This document shows, piece by piece, positions 44,367-54,150 of a stretch of DNA of 64,000 bases. Source of the DNA: JAEUMW01 sp963734295 (GTDB lineage Bacteria; Pseudomonadota; Gammaproteobacteria; Burkholderiales; JAEUMW01); NCBI GenBank assembly GCA_963734295.1, contig CAVTGS010000027.1, positions 62,001-126,000 of the forward strand. Direction: 5' to 3'. Position numbers and translations under genes: made by a program. A model generated the notes under the pieces. It was not told the origin of the DNA, did not search any database, and saw only the letters and a list, made by a program, of their open reading frames with translations. Positions within the stretch are counted from its first letter, which is position 1, and each line of letters starts with the position of its first letter.

Positions 44367-44946
44367 TCAGGGTTCCGCCAGCAAGGTGCTCCAGGTCGGC
44401 GGGCGTGTCGATGTCCGTCAGCACGCCAGGATCGTCGCAGTCGACGATGCGGAGACGATCGCCTGCCGCGTTCAAGAGGTCGCGACCCCCGCGATCGCCA
44501 GTCAGGGCTGCGAGGGCTTCACGATAGTCCGCGCCGAAGCAGACCGGGTGACCGCGCCGGCCCCGGTAACAAGGGGCCGCGAGCGGCGCACCGTTCGCTA
44601 CGGCAGCGACGACGGTCCGCACGGTGGCTGGTTGCACGAAGGGCATGTCGGCGAGCGCCACGACCCAGCCGCTCCAGCCCGATGTCGCGGCCACGCCCCA
44701 CGCGAGGCTCGTTCCCATGCCCTCGTCCGCGTGCGGGCAGACGACCACGTGCGCGCCGCAGTTTCGCAGCGCCGTGCCAAGCGTATCGGCGCCAGGCCGC
44801 ACCACGGCGACCACGCGCGGCAGCGTTGCGACCAGGGTCGAGGCGGCCGCCACCGCCATCGGGGTACCGTCGGGCAGCGCGACGAGCATCTTGTCAGAGC
44901 CGAAGCGCCGTGCCGATCCGGCGGCGAGCAGGACGGCCCCGATCAC
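44367..44946 (-). CDS. MobA/MocA-like nucleotidyltransferase (molybdenum cofactor)
   Basis: About 193 residues starting GTG at 44946: IGAVLLAAGSARRFGSDKML (nucleotide-binding L-A-A-G-x-S/A-x-R-x-G), VALADMPFV (metal-binding D-M-P), CYRGRRGHPVCFGADY and DIDTPADLEHL. MocA-type enzymes add CMP to molybdopterin, giving the cofactor used by xanthine-oxidase family enzymes, and the Mo-hydroxylase genes lie directly upstream. The frame has no stop at the expected end and runs on into the Sel1 gene; a TGA one frame away (44367-44369) is the likely true end, so one base is probably missing or extra near 44375. Confidence 0.75.
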
Positions 44947-44965
44947 GCCGCAGTACCCGCGCGCG

Positions 44966-47148
44966 TTACGCGCTGCGCAGGTCTTTCGGATCGATGGGCA
45001 GCCGGCGGATCGCGCTTGCCGGTCGCCGCGAAGATCGCGTTGGCGACGGCGGGCGCGATGGGCGGCGTGCCCGGGTTCGCCGACGCCGCCCATGGGTGCG
45101 CTGCTCTCCACCAGAAAGACCTCGATCCGCGGCATCGCCTGCATGCGCAGGATCGGGTAGTCGTGGAAGTTGCTCTGCTCGACGCGCCCGTCCTTGAACG
45201 TGATCCGACCGTAGAGGGCGGCCGAGAGCCCGAAGACGATGCCGGATTCCATCTGCGCGCGGACGGTGTCCGGGTTGACGATGGGGCCGCAGTCGACGGC
45301 GCACACCACGCGATGGACGGTGACCTCGCCCGCCGGCGTCACCGAGACTTCCGCCACCTGCGCGACGAGGCTGCCGAAGGATTCGTGCACGGCGATGCCC
45401 ATCGCGTGCCCGGCCGGCAGCTTGCGGCCCCAGCCGGCGCGTTCCGCCGCGAGATCCATGACGCCGCGCACCCGCGGATGGTCGAGCAACAGCAGGCGGC
45501 GATACGCGACCGGATCCTGCTTCGTCGCCGCCGCGCATTCGTCGATGAAGCACTCCTTCACGAAGGCGGTGAAGCTGTGGCCCACGGAGCGCCACCAGAG
45601 CACCGGCACGCCGCCCGGCGCCATCTTGTATTCGACGAGGAAGTTGGGGATCTGGTAGTGCATGTCGGCCGAGCCCTCGACCTGCGTCATGTCGAGCTCG
45701 GCCTTGAGCAGCATCGGCTCGAACGGCGTGCCCTGGATGATGGACTGGCCGACGATGCGGTGCTGCCACGCGACCGGCAGGCCGTTGGCATCGAGCCCCG
45801 CGCGGATCACGTTGTAGGTGCGCGGCCGATAGTAGCCGCCGCGCATGTCGTCCTCGCGCGTCCAGACGACCTTGACCGGAACCCCCGCCGCCTTCGAGAC
45901 CTTGACCGCTTCCTTCACGAAGTCGGACGGCGGGATTGGCGCGACGCCCGAAGCCGCCGCCCAGGAACATCGTGTGGATGACGACCTGCTCCGGCTTGAC
46001 GCCCGCGATCTCGGCCGCGGCGAGCTGATCCGTGGTCTGCATCTGGGTGCCGACCCAGATCTCGACGCCGTCCGGCCGCACGTGCGCGAGGCAGTTGAGC
46101 GGTTCCATCGTCGGCGTGCGCGAGGTACGGCAATTCGTAGACGGCTTCGAGCTTCTTCTCGGCCGTGGCGAGCGCCGACGCGACATTGCCGCGCGCGGCC
46201 GCCACTGCCGCCGCCGATCCCTCGAGCCGCGCGAGCTCCTCGTACTGCTTGCCCTGGGTGACGGTGTCGAGTGTCGCGAGCGGTCCGTCGTCCCACGTGA
46301 TCTCGAGCGCATCGCGTCCGAGCTTGGCCGGCCAGAAGCCGTCGGCGAGCACGGCGATGCCGGTGTCGATCTGCACCACCCGCTTCACCCCCGGGATCGC
46401 TTTCGCCTTGTCCGCGTTGAAGCGCGTGACGGTGCCGCCGAACACCGGCGGCCGCGCGATGACGGCGGTGAGCATGCCCGGCACCTTGGCGTCGATGCCG
46501 AACTTCGCCTGCCCCGTTACCTTGGCGCGGCCGTCGATGCGATGCACCGGGCGGCCGATCAGCGTGAAGTCCTTCGGGCTCTTGAGCTTTGGTTCCGTCG
46601 GCGCCGGGAGGGTTGCTGCCTTGGCCGCGAGCTGGCCGAACGAGAGCCTTCTCGCGGTCGCTTCGTGCAGCACATGGCCATTCTCGGCGCGGCAGCGTCG
46701 CCGGATCCACTTTCCACGTTTCGGCAGCCGCGGCGACGAGCATGGCCCGCGCCGTGGCGCCCGCCTTGCGCAGTTGCTCGAAAGACGTGTTGACGCTGGT
46801 GCTGCCGCCGGTGACCTGGATGCCGAACGCCGTGTGAAAGTAGGGCGGCGCGGCCGGCGCGGCCTCGACGCGGACCCGGCTCCAGTCGGCGTCCATTTCG
46901 TCGGCCGCGATCATCGGCAGCGCGGTGTACACGCCCTGACCCATCTCCGACTTGTTGCAGAGGATGGTGACCGTCTCGTCCGGCGCGACGCGGATGAATG
47001 CGTTGGGGACGAACGGGGCCGTCTGCTTCGACGCCGCGACCGCCTTGCGCACGCCCGTGGGCAGGTAGAACCCGATCACGAGCGCACCGCCGGAAGCGGC
47101 GGTCGCCTTGAGAAAGGCGCGGCGGTCGGGATTGCGCGACTCGTCCAT
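44966..47148 (-). pseudogene. iorB: molybdopterin-binding subunit of an IorB-type xanthine dehydrogenase family enzyme, about five frameshifts
   Basis: Starts at 47148 with a twin-arginine leader (NPDRRAFLKATAASGG), then IRVAPDETVTILCNKSEMGQ and MIAADEMDADWSRVRVEAAP. Shifts near 46690, 46115, 45945, 45070 and 45010 break it, but family parts continue: RPVHRIDGRAKVTGQAKFGI, GVEIWVGTQMQTTDQLAA, HTMFLGGGFGRRANP, GVPVLWWRSVGHSFTAFVKE, VVCAVDCGPIVNPDTVRAQM and FHDYPILRMQAMPRIEVFLV. This is the large Mo subunit of two-subunit hydroxylases such as isoquinoline 1-oxidoreductase; the substrate is unknown. Its ATG overlaps the stop of the 2Fe-2S subunit. Confidence 0.85.
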
Positions 47149-47606
47149 CACGTCTCCCGGAAGCCGCCCGCGCGCTTGATGGCGGCGCGGATGCGCTGAT
47201 AGGTTCCGCAGCGGCAGAGCACGCCGCTCATGGCTTCGTTGATCTGCGCGTCGGTGGGATTGGGCGTCTTCGCGAGCAGCGCCGCGGCGGTCATGATCTG
47301 CCCCGACTGGCAGTAGCCGCACTGCACGACGTCGAGCTCGAACCAAGCCTGCTGCACGGGATGCTCGCCCGATTTCGACAGCCCTTCGATGGTCAGTATG
47401 TTCCTGCCGGCGAGCGTCGAGATGGGCGTGACGCAGGCGCGCGTCGGCTCGCCGTCGACGTGGACCGTGCACGCGCCGCACTGCGCGATGCCGCAGCCGT
47501 ACTTGGTGCCGGTGAGTCCGAGCGTGTCGCGCAGCACCCACAGGAGCGGCGTGTCCGGGCTCACGTCGAGCCGGTGTACGGTGCCGTTGACCGTGACCGA
47601 AATCAT
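47148..47606 (-). CDS. iorA: 2Fe-2S subunit of the Mo-hydroxylase (IorA/CoxS type)
   Basis: 152 residues with both clusters complete: YGCGIAQCGACTVHVDG with the later ACVTP (plant-type ferredoxin cluster) and VQCGYCQSGQIM with LCRCGTYQRI (four-helix cluster). It passes electrons from the Mo site to the acceptor. Stop and next start overlap as TGATG, so the two subunits are translationally coupled. Confidence 0.93.
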   Translation of the reverse strand: MISVTVNGTVHRLDVSPDTPLLWVLRDTLGLTGTKYGCGIAQCGACTVHVDGEPTRACVTPISTLAGRNILTIEGLSKSGEHPVQQAWFELDVVQCGYCQSGQIMTAAALLAKTPNPTDAQINEAMSGVLCRCGTYQRIRAAIKRAGGFRET

Positions 47607-47704
47607 CTCAGGCAGTCCTCGTGCGAAGGTGGTGAATGAGGGGGATCATGGGGCAGAGATCGTACCGCCGTCCAACGAAGCATCGGCCGGCGAAGCGGAT
47701 GTTG

Positions 47705-49147
47705 TCAATCCTTGCGCACTTCGCCCAAACGTGCCTCCGCCATGCGCGGCGGGCGGGCGATCGGCGGATTGCGGGCGAAGTAGCGCTTGATCCCGCTCAC
47801 CACCGCATCCGCGATCTTCTCCTGGTAGGCCGCCGACTTGAGCCGCGCTTCCTCCTCCGGATTGGTGATGAAGGCGGTCTCGACCAGAATGGAGGGAATG
47901 TCGGGCGCTTTCAGCACCGCGAAGCCGGCCTGCTCCACTTCCGCCTTGTGCAGCGCATTGATCTCGCCCAGCTCGGACAGCACCGAGCGGCCGAGGCGCA
48001 GGCTGTCGTTGATGGTGGCGGTCTGCTGCAGATCGAGCAGCGTTCGCTTGAGGTAGTAGTCCGGCACGTCGATGTTGACGCCACCGACGAGATCGGCGTC
48101 GTTCTCGCGCTTCGCGAGCCAGCGCGCGGCGACCGACGTGGCGCCGCGGTCCGAAAGCGCGAATACCGACGAGCCGCGCGCGCGCGGCTCGATGAACGCG
48201 TCGGCGTGGATCGACACGAAGAGGTCCGCCTGTACCTTGCGCGCTTTTTCGACGCGCGTTTGCAGCGGAATGAAATAGTCGCCGTCGCGAATGAGAAGAC
48301 CGCGCAGGCCGGGTTCGCCGTCGAGCTTCGCCTTCAGGCGGCGCGCGATGGCGAGCGTCACGTCCTTTTCATAGATGCCGCTGCGGCCCTTGGCGCCCGG
48401 ATCCTCGCCGCCATGCCCTGCGTCGATGGCGACGATCAGCGTGCGCGCGGGTGCTCCCCGCGCTTTCCGCGGCGGCGCGGCGGCCTTCTCTCGCCGATCG
48501 CGCTCGTCGCGGACCGCGTCCTCGTGCGGCTTCAAGACCAAGCTCGGCACGGTGGGCACCGGCGCGGGCGCTGCTGACTTCTGCGCGGCCTCTTGTTCTC
48601 GCTCGCTCTTCGCCACCAGCGCCATCAGCGGATCGGGCGGCGTGAGCGGATACACGTCCACCACCAGACGGTAACCGTAGTCGCCGATCGGTTTGAGATG
48701 GAATACCTGCGGCTGTGCTTCGCCCTTGAGATCGAGCACGACGCGCAGCACGCCGGGTTTGAAACGGCCCACCCGCACCGCCTGGATGTTGGGATCGTCG
48801 CGCGCGATCTTCGCCCCGAGACCGTCGAGCTCGGGACCTGCAGCCACGTCCTCCAGGTCCAGCACGAGCCGGTCGGGGTTCTTGATCGTGGTCAGGCTGA
48901 GCCGGATCGGCGTCGGCGACTCGAGGGTGATGCGCGTGTACTCGGCGGCGGGCCACACGCGCGCGGACGTGACCCGTGTTTCCTGCGCGAGGGCAGTGAG
49001 GCTGGGGACGAGGCAGGCGGCGAGCAGGGCGGCGATGAGCCCGAAGCGGGCGAGCGCACCCAGGTTCGTCGATGAGGTGATCGCGCTCAGCCAGCGCGAC
49101 GGGGAGGCCGAGCGTTGGCCATTGCTGCGCGGACGCGAGTCAGACAC
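47705..49147 (-). CDS. amiC: N-acetylmuramoyl-L-alanine amidase, AmiC type
   Basis: 480-residue periplasmic zinc amidase that cuts peptides from peptidoglycan during cell separation. Signal region LARFGLIAALLAACLVP; AMIN domain (RVWPAAEYTRITLES through DYGYRLVVDVYPL); catalytic Amidase_3 domain with zinc ligands in VAIDAGHGGEDPGAKG, IYEKDVTLAIA and SIHADAF, and the catalytic Glu in ILVETAFITN. GTG start at 49147 overlaps the end of tsaE by about 60 bases; no better start is seen downstream before the signal region. Confidence 0.9.
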   Translation of the reverse strand: MSDSRPRSNGQRSASPSRWLSAITSSTNLGALARFGLIAALLAACLVPSLTALAQETRVTSARVWPAAEYTRITLESPTPIRLSLTTIKNPDRLVLDLEDVAAGPELDGLGAKIARDDPNIQAVRVGRFKPGVLRVVLDLKGEAQPQVFHLKPIGDYGYRLVVDVYPLTPPDPLMALVAKSEREQEAAQKSAAPAPVPTVPSLVLKPHEDAVRDERDRREKAAAPPRKARGAPARTLIVAIDAGHGGEDPGAKGRSGIYEKDVTLAIARRLKAKLDGEPGLRGLLIRDGDYFIPLQTRVEKARKVQADLFVSIHADAFIEPRARGSSVFALSDRGATSVAARWLAKRENDADLVGGVNIDVPDYYLKRTLLDLQQTATINDSLRLGRSVLSELGEINALHKAEVEQAGFAVLKAPDIPSILVETAFITNPEEEARLKSAAYQEKIADAVVSGIKRYFARNPPIARPPRMAEARLGEVRKD

Positions 49148-49611
49148 CGGGCACCTCGTGCGCTCTCGGCGTCGATCTCGAACGTGCGGCCGTGGGCGGC
49201 GAAGCCGAGGCGGATGCAGAGATCGGCCCGGGGCAGGCGCGCGCCGGCTTTCTCGGGCCATTCCACCGCGCACACGGCAGCCGCGTCGAAGTATTCCCTG
49301 AAGCCTGCGGCATCCCATTCACCGGGCGAGTTGAATCTATAAAAATCAAAATGATAAAAGTCTAAGCTAGAAAGCGGGTAAAGTTCAACCAGAGTATAGC
49401 TCGGACTCTTGACTTTTTCGCGGCAACCGAGTCCCACCAGACAGCCGCGCACCAGCGTGGTCTTGCCGGCGCCGAGGTCGCCATGCAGGTGGATCACGAG
49501 CCCAGGCTCGACGGCGCTGGCGATTGCAGCGCCGAGGGCGAGGGTTGCGGCTTCGTCGCCCAGGTGACCTGTAAGCGGCCCAGCGGAGCGGTTACCATCG
49601 GCGGTATGCAT
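49087..49611 (-). CDS. tsaE: tRNA threonylcarbamoyladenosine biosynthesis ATPase TsaE
   Basis: 174 residues. P-loop HLHGDLGAGKTTLVRG, then the TsaE-specific VKSPSYTLVELYP, DFYHFDFYRFNSPGEWDAAG and CAVEWPEKAG. It powers the TsaBDE complex that makes t6A37 in tRNA. The start codon shares the palindrome ATGCAT with the divergent queG. A short stretch around 49335-49375 is AT-rich but encodes the conserved FYHFDFYRF. Confidence 0.92.
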   Translation of the reverse strand: MHTADGNRSAGPLTGHLGDEAATLALGAAIASAVEPGLVIHLHGDLGAGKTTLVRGCLVGLGCREKVKSPSYTLVELYPLSSLDFYHFDFYRFNSPGEWDAAGFREYFDAAAVCAVEWPEKAGARLPRADLCIRLGFAAHGRTFEIDAESARGARCLTRVRAAMANARPPRRAG

Positions 49612-50700
49612 GGACAATCGGCTCTCGCAGGTTGGCATCCGGCGCAGCTCGCGCGGCAGATCAAGGCGTGGGGGCGCGAGCTCGGGTTTCAGCAGGTGGG
49701 AATCACCGGCACCGACCTGGGCGACGCGGAGGTGCGCCTCCTCGCGTGGCTGGATCGGGGCCGGCACGGCGCCATGGATTATATGGCACGACACGGTGCC
49801 CGCCGCGCGCGCCCGCACGAGCTCGTGCCGGGCACGGTACGCGTGATCTCGGTGCGCATGGATTACCTGCCTGGCAACGCCCGGGAGAGCTGGTCCGTGA
49901 TCCACGATTGCGATCGCGCATTCGTCTCGCGCTACGCGCTCGGGCGCGATTACCACAAGGTCATGCGGCGCCGCCTGCAGCAGCTCGCCGAGCGGATCGC
50001 GGCCGAGGTCGGCCCCTTCGGGCACCGCGCCTTCACCGACAGCGGTCCGGTGCTCGAGGTCGAGATCGCGGCGCGCGCGGGGCTGGGCTGGCGCGGCAAG
50101 CATACGCTGCTGCTCTCCCGCGAGGCCGGCTCGTGGTTCTTCCTGGGCGAGCTCTTCACCGATCTGCCGCTGCCCGTCGACACGCGCGAGGACGATCACT
50201 GCGGCACCTGCACGCGCTGCCTCGACATCTGTCCGACCGGCGCCATCGTCGCGCCGTACGAGCTCGATGCGCGGCGCTGCATCTCGTATCTCACCATCGA
50301 GCATCCCGGCAGCATTCCGGAGCCGCTGCGGCCGCTGATCGGGAACCGCGTCTACGGCTGCGACGACTGCCAGCTCGTGTGTCCCTGGAACCGGTTCGCG
50401 CAGCCCACGGCAGAGCCGGACTTCGCGGTTCGCAACGGTCTGGACGCTGCCGCGCTGGTGGATCTTTTCGCGTGGAGCGAAAGCGAGTTCAACACGCGCC
50501 TCGAAGGCAGCGCCATTCGGCGCATCGGCTACGAGCGGTGGCTGCGCAACCTCGCGGTCGGTCTCGGCAACGCGGCGGCATCCCCCCGCGTCGTCTCGGC
50601 CTTGCGTGAGCGCGAGACGCATCCGTCGGCGCTGGTGCGCGAGCACGTCGCCTGGGCGCTCACCCGGCAGCTCGCTCGGGCGGGAGACACTCGACCGTGA
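49606..50700 (+). CDS. queG: epoxyqueuosine reductase
   Basis: 364 residues. Cobalamin- and Fe-S-dependent last step of queuosine synthesis. Family parts: FQQVGITGTDL, HGAMDYMARHG and the two ferredoxin motifs CGTCTRCLDICPTGAI and CDDCQLVCPWN. HEAT-like C-terminus. The ATG at 49606 overlaps the start of tsaE on the other strand; ends GTGA overlapping the next gene. Confidence 0.95.
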   Translation: MHGQSALAGWHPAQLARQIKAWGRELGFQQVGITGTDLGDAEVRLLAWLDRGRHGAMDYMARHGARRARPHELVPGTVRVISVRMDYLPGNARESWSVIHDCDRAFVSRYALGRDYHKVMRRRLQQLAERIAAEVGPFGHRAFTDSGPVLEVEIAARAGLGWRGKHTLLLSREAGSWFFLGELFTDLPLPVDTREDDHCGTCTRCLDICPTGAIVAPYELDARRCISYLTIEHPGSIPEPLRPLIGNRVYGCDDCQLVCPWNRFAQPTAEPDFAVRNGLDAAALVDLFAWSESEFNTRLEGSAIRRIGYERWLRNLAVGLGNAAASPRVVSALRERETHPSALVREHVAWALTRQLARAGDTRP

Positions 50701-52291
50701 TTGCGCTCGACTGGCGCTTCCCCTACGCCTCCCGACGCGTGCCAGTGCTGGCCCGCAACGTCGTCGCGACCTCGCAGCCGCTCGCCGCCCAGGCGGGCTT
50801 GCGCATGATGCTGCGCGGGGGCAACGCGGTGGATGCCGCGATCGCGGCCGCGATCACCCTCACCGTGGTCGAACCGGTCTCGAACGGCGTCGGGTCGGAT
50901 GCATTCGCCATCGTGTGGGACGGTGCGGCGCTCAATGGGCTGAACGCCTCGGGTCGCGCGCCGCAGGCCTGGACGCCGGCACGCTTTGCCGGACTGAGTG
51001 CGATGCCCGAGCGCGGCTGGGACACGGTCACCGTGCCGGGCGCCGTATCGGCATGGGTGGCGCTCTCGGCGCGCTTCGGGCGATTGCCGTTCGCGGCGCT
51101 GTTCGAGCCCGCCATCGACTATGCGCGCAACGGCTTTCCGGTCTCGCCCGTGGTCGCGGCCAAGTGGCGAAACCAGTTGCCCCTGCTCGCGGATCAGCCT
51201 GGCTTCGCCGCCGCCTTCATGCCGGGCGGCCGTGCGCCGGAGCCGGGCGAGCGCTTCGCCCTGCCCGCGCTCGCGGCAACGCTCGAATCGATCGCCGCGA
51301 CGCGGGGCGAGGCGTTCTATCGGGGTCCGCTCGCGGCAGCGCTGGTCGCGCACGCGCAGGCTCACGGCGGGGCGATGAACCTGGCCGATCTCGACGCCCA
51401 CGCGGTCGAGTGGGTCGCGCCGGTGGGCGTGGACTATCGCGGGTATACGCTGCACGAGCTTCCCCCCAACGGCCAGGGTCTGGCAGCGTTGATCGCGCTC
51501 GGCATCCTGGCGCACCGGGACGTGGCCGCGCACGAAGTCGATTCCGCGGCGAGCCTGCACCTGCAGATCGAAGCCATGAAGCTCGCGTTCGCGGATGTCT
51601 ACCGCCACGTCGCGGACCCGCGGCGCGATGACGATCGAGGCGGCGTCGCTGCTCGACCCGGGCTATCTGGCGGAACGGGCCCGGCAGATCGATCCCGCTC
51701 GTGCGCAACGCCCTGCGGCAGGAATCCCGTCGCGCGGAGGCACCGTTTACCTGACCGCCGCCGATGCCGATGGGATGATGGTTTCCTACATCCAGTCGAA
51801 CTACGCCGGCTTCGGTTCGGGCGTGGTCGTGCCGGGCACCGGTGTGAGCCTGCAGAACCGGGGCAGCGCCTTCACGCTCGAGCGCGGCCACCCGAACGAG
51901 GTCGGCCCCGGCAAGCGTCCGTTCCACACCATCATCCCCGCCTTCGTCACCCGCGGCGGCGCACCCGTGATGAGCTTCGGCGTGATGGGCGGCACCATGC
52001 AGCCGCAGGGGCATGTCCAGATCATGGTGCGCCTCGCCGATCACGGGCAGAATCCGCAGGCGGCGTGCGACGCGCCGCGCTGGCGGGTGCACGACGGTCT
52101 CGAGGTCGAGCTCGAACCGGGCGTCGACGCGGCAACCGTCGCTGGACTCATCCGGCTCGGGCATCGGGTGGTACGAACCGACCCGGCGAGCTACTTCGAT
52201 TTCGGTGCGGGGCAATTCGTCTATCGGCTCGCGGACGGCTACCTGGCGGCCTCCGACCCGCGGCGCGACGGCCAGGCGGTCGGGATTCTGA
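50697..52291 (+). pseudogene. ggt: gamma-glutamyltransferase, two frameshifts
   Basis: GTG start within the queG stop. N-terminal half: ARNVVATSQPLAAQAGLRMM, LRGGNAVDAAIAAAITLTVV, GWDTVTVPGAVSAWVALSAR, LHELPPNGQGLAALIALGIL. Near 51622 one base is gained, and the small-subunit half resumes in another frame: MTIEAASLLDPGYLAERARQ, the nucleophile Thr in RGGTVYLTAADADGMMVSYI, NYAGFGSGVVVPGTGVSLQN and FGVMGGTMQPQGHVQIMVRL. A second slip near 52285 would give the stop at 52289-52291. Cuts or transfers the gamma-glutamyl group of glutathione-like compounds. Confidence 0.85.
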
Positions 52292-52317
52292 TGTCGAGAC
52301 AGGGGGAGCCAGACGAC

Positions 52318-53293
52318 ATGACAATGGTGGTGAACTGCGTTGCCTATCGGGACGGAAAAAAGGATTCGCGATATCACCGTTGAGGAGATCAGCGACTTCA
52401 TGGCAGCAACCGGACGCTTTCGTCTGGCTCGGATTGCACGAGCCGGATGAGCAGCTCATGCGCAAGGTGCAGGAGGAGTTCGGTCTGCACGACCTCGCGG
52501 TGGAGGACGCCTGGCGCGCGCACCAGCGGCCGAAGCTCGAGGTCTACGACGATACGCTCTTCGTCGTCCTGCGCACTGGGCGCATGGAGACAGGGGGAAT
52601 TGCTCGTTCGGCGAGACCCACATCTTCGTCGCCCCGCGATACGTGGTCACGGTCCGCCACGGCGCTTCATCTGCCTACACCGAGGTGCGCACCCGCTGCG
52701 AGTGTGCCCCCGAGCTGCTGGCGAAGGGTCCGGGTTTCGTCCTCTATGCGGTGCTCGACTTCGTGATGGACCAGTACTTCCCGATCGTGGGGGATCTCGA
52801 GGACGAGCTCGAAGCGATCGAGGAGGGCATCTTCCGCTCGCGCACCGACCGCGACGCCGTCGAGAACGCCTATGAGCTCAAGTCGAAAATGATGGCGGTA
52901 CGGCGGGCGGTGCTGCCGGTGGTGCAGATCTGCAACGATCTCCCGAACTCACCGCGTCGTTGATCGCCGAACGAGATCCGACCCTATTTCCGGGACGTTT
53001 CCGACCACGCCCACCGCATTCTCGAAGTGGTGGAGTCGGGTCGGGAGATGGTGAACACCGCGCTTACGGTCAATCTCACGCTGCTCTCCATGAAGCACAA
53101 CGAGGTGATGAAGCGGCTCGCGGGCTGGGGTGCGATCATCGCGATCCCGACCATGATCGGCGGCATCTACGGGATGAACTTCGAGAAGATGCCGGAGCTC
53201 GAGTGGAGCTTCGGCTACCCCCTCGTGCTGGGGGTGATGGTTACCACGTGTGTGCTGGTGTATCGGAAGCTGAAGCGAGCGGGCTGGCTGTGA
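52318..53293 (+). pseudogene. corA: CorA-type magnesium transporter, about four frameshifts
   Basis: Starts at 52318 after AGGGGG. Segments in order: VVNCVAYRDGKK, IRDITVEEISDF, QQPDAFVWLGLHEPDEQLMR, VEDAWRAHQRPKLEVYDD, GETHIFVAPRYVVTVRHG, DFVMDQYFPIVGDLEDELEA, TVNLTLLSMKHNEVMKRLAG and the selectivity signature YGMNF before the last membrane span. Shifts near 52355 (an A-run), 52400, 52605 and 52955. The whole protein is otherwise encoded, so errors are likelier than decay. Confidence 0.85.
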
Positions 53294-53377
53294 CGAACTC
53301 CGGCACGCTCTGCCCTGACGCGCTGGCAGGGAGAAGGAGGAAGGGCAGGTGCTGCGCGCGGGGGACGCGTGATCGTG

Positions 53378-53515
53378 CTAGAGGAAGTAGATCGCCGGGA
53401 AGGTAGCGGCGGCGAGCACCAGAACGATCCACTCCAGGCTGTTCTTCGCGAGCCAGCCGGTGAAGTGCAGGATCAGGATGATGATCGCGACGACATAAAA
53501 CGCGATGAGCGCCAT
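53378..53515 (-). CDS. 45-residue two-span small membrane protein
   Basis: Starts MALIAFYVVAIIILILHFTG and ends WIVLVLAAATFPAIYFL: two hydrophobic spans joined by the loop WLAKNSLEW. GGAGGAA lies eight bases upstream of the ATG, which makes translation likely despite the short length. No family recognised. Confidence 0.65.
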   Translation of the reverse strand: MALIAFYVVAIIILILHFTGWLAKNSLEWIVLVLAAATFPAIYFL

Positions 53516-53621
53516 GCTCTTGTTCCTCCGCTGCCTGTAAACTGCGAGCCAAATAAGCTAGTTTCGTGCCTCGGCCGGTCCGCCGCCGGGGCCGACCGTT
53601 TTCTTGGAGGAGGACGCGAAC

Positions 53622-54098
53622 ATGGCCTTTTCCCTTGCCTCGGCCGCCTTCGCCGCCGGAGGACCGATCCCCTATCGCTTCACCTGCGATGGCGAGGATG
53701 TCTCACCCCCGCTCGCGTGGACGGGGGCACCGCCCGGGACCCTCAGCTATGCGCTGGTGGTGGACGACCCCGACGCCCCGGACCCCCGAGCCCCGCGCAT
53801 GACCTGGGTCCACTGGGTGCTCTACAACCTGCCGGCCGACTGCGCCGGCCTGCCCGAAGGCGTGCCGGCGGCCGATCTGCCGGCCGCGACGCGCCAGGGG
53901 CTGAACGACTGGAAGCGGCTGGGGTATGGGGGGCCGTGCCCACCCATTGGCGAGCACCGTTACTTCCACAAGCTCTATGCCCTCGACACGCTGCTGCCCG
54001 ATCTCCACGATCCCGCCAAACCCGCCCTCGAGCGCGTCATGCGCGGCCACGTGCTGGCCGAAGCGGTGCTGATCGGCACCTACCGGCGGCAGGGTTAG
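53622..54098 (+). CDS. YbhB/YbcL family Raf-kinase-inhibitor-like (PEBP) protein
   Basis: 158 residues with the PEBP fold motifs: IPYRFTCDGEDVSPPLAW, ALVVDDPDAPDPRAP, WVHWVLYNLPAD, YGGPCPPIGEHRYFHKLYAL. The ligand pocket D-P-D-A-P and G-x-H-R-Y are intact. Bacterial members bind phospho-ligands or are of unknown function; no signal peptide is seen. GGAGGAGG precedes the ATG. Confidence 0.92.
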   Translation: MAFSLASAAFAAGGPIPYRFTCDGEDVSPPLAWTGAPPGTLSYALVVDDPDAPDPRAPRMTWVHWVLYNLPADCAGLPEGVPAADLPAATRQGLNDWKRLGYGGPCPPIGEHRYFHKLYALDTLLPDLHDPAKPALERVMRGHVLAEAVLIGTYRRQG

Positions 54099-54150
54099 GC
54101 ATGCGCACGCCAAGCACTTGTCTCGCATCGACGTGCTCGGGGGCGCGGCG

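Noticed and set aside
43714..47541. A 1275-codon uninterrupted minus-strand frame
   Set aside because: It strings together parts of iorA (wrong frame), iorB, the MocA-like gene and Sel1 sequence in shifting frames. High GC leaves few stops; it is not one protein.
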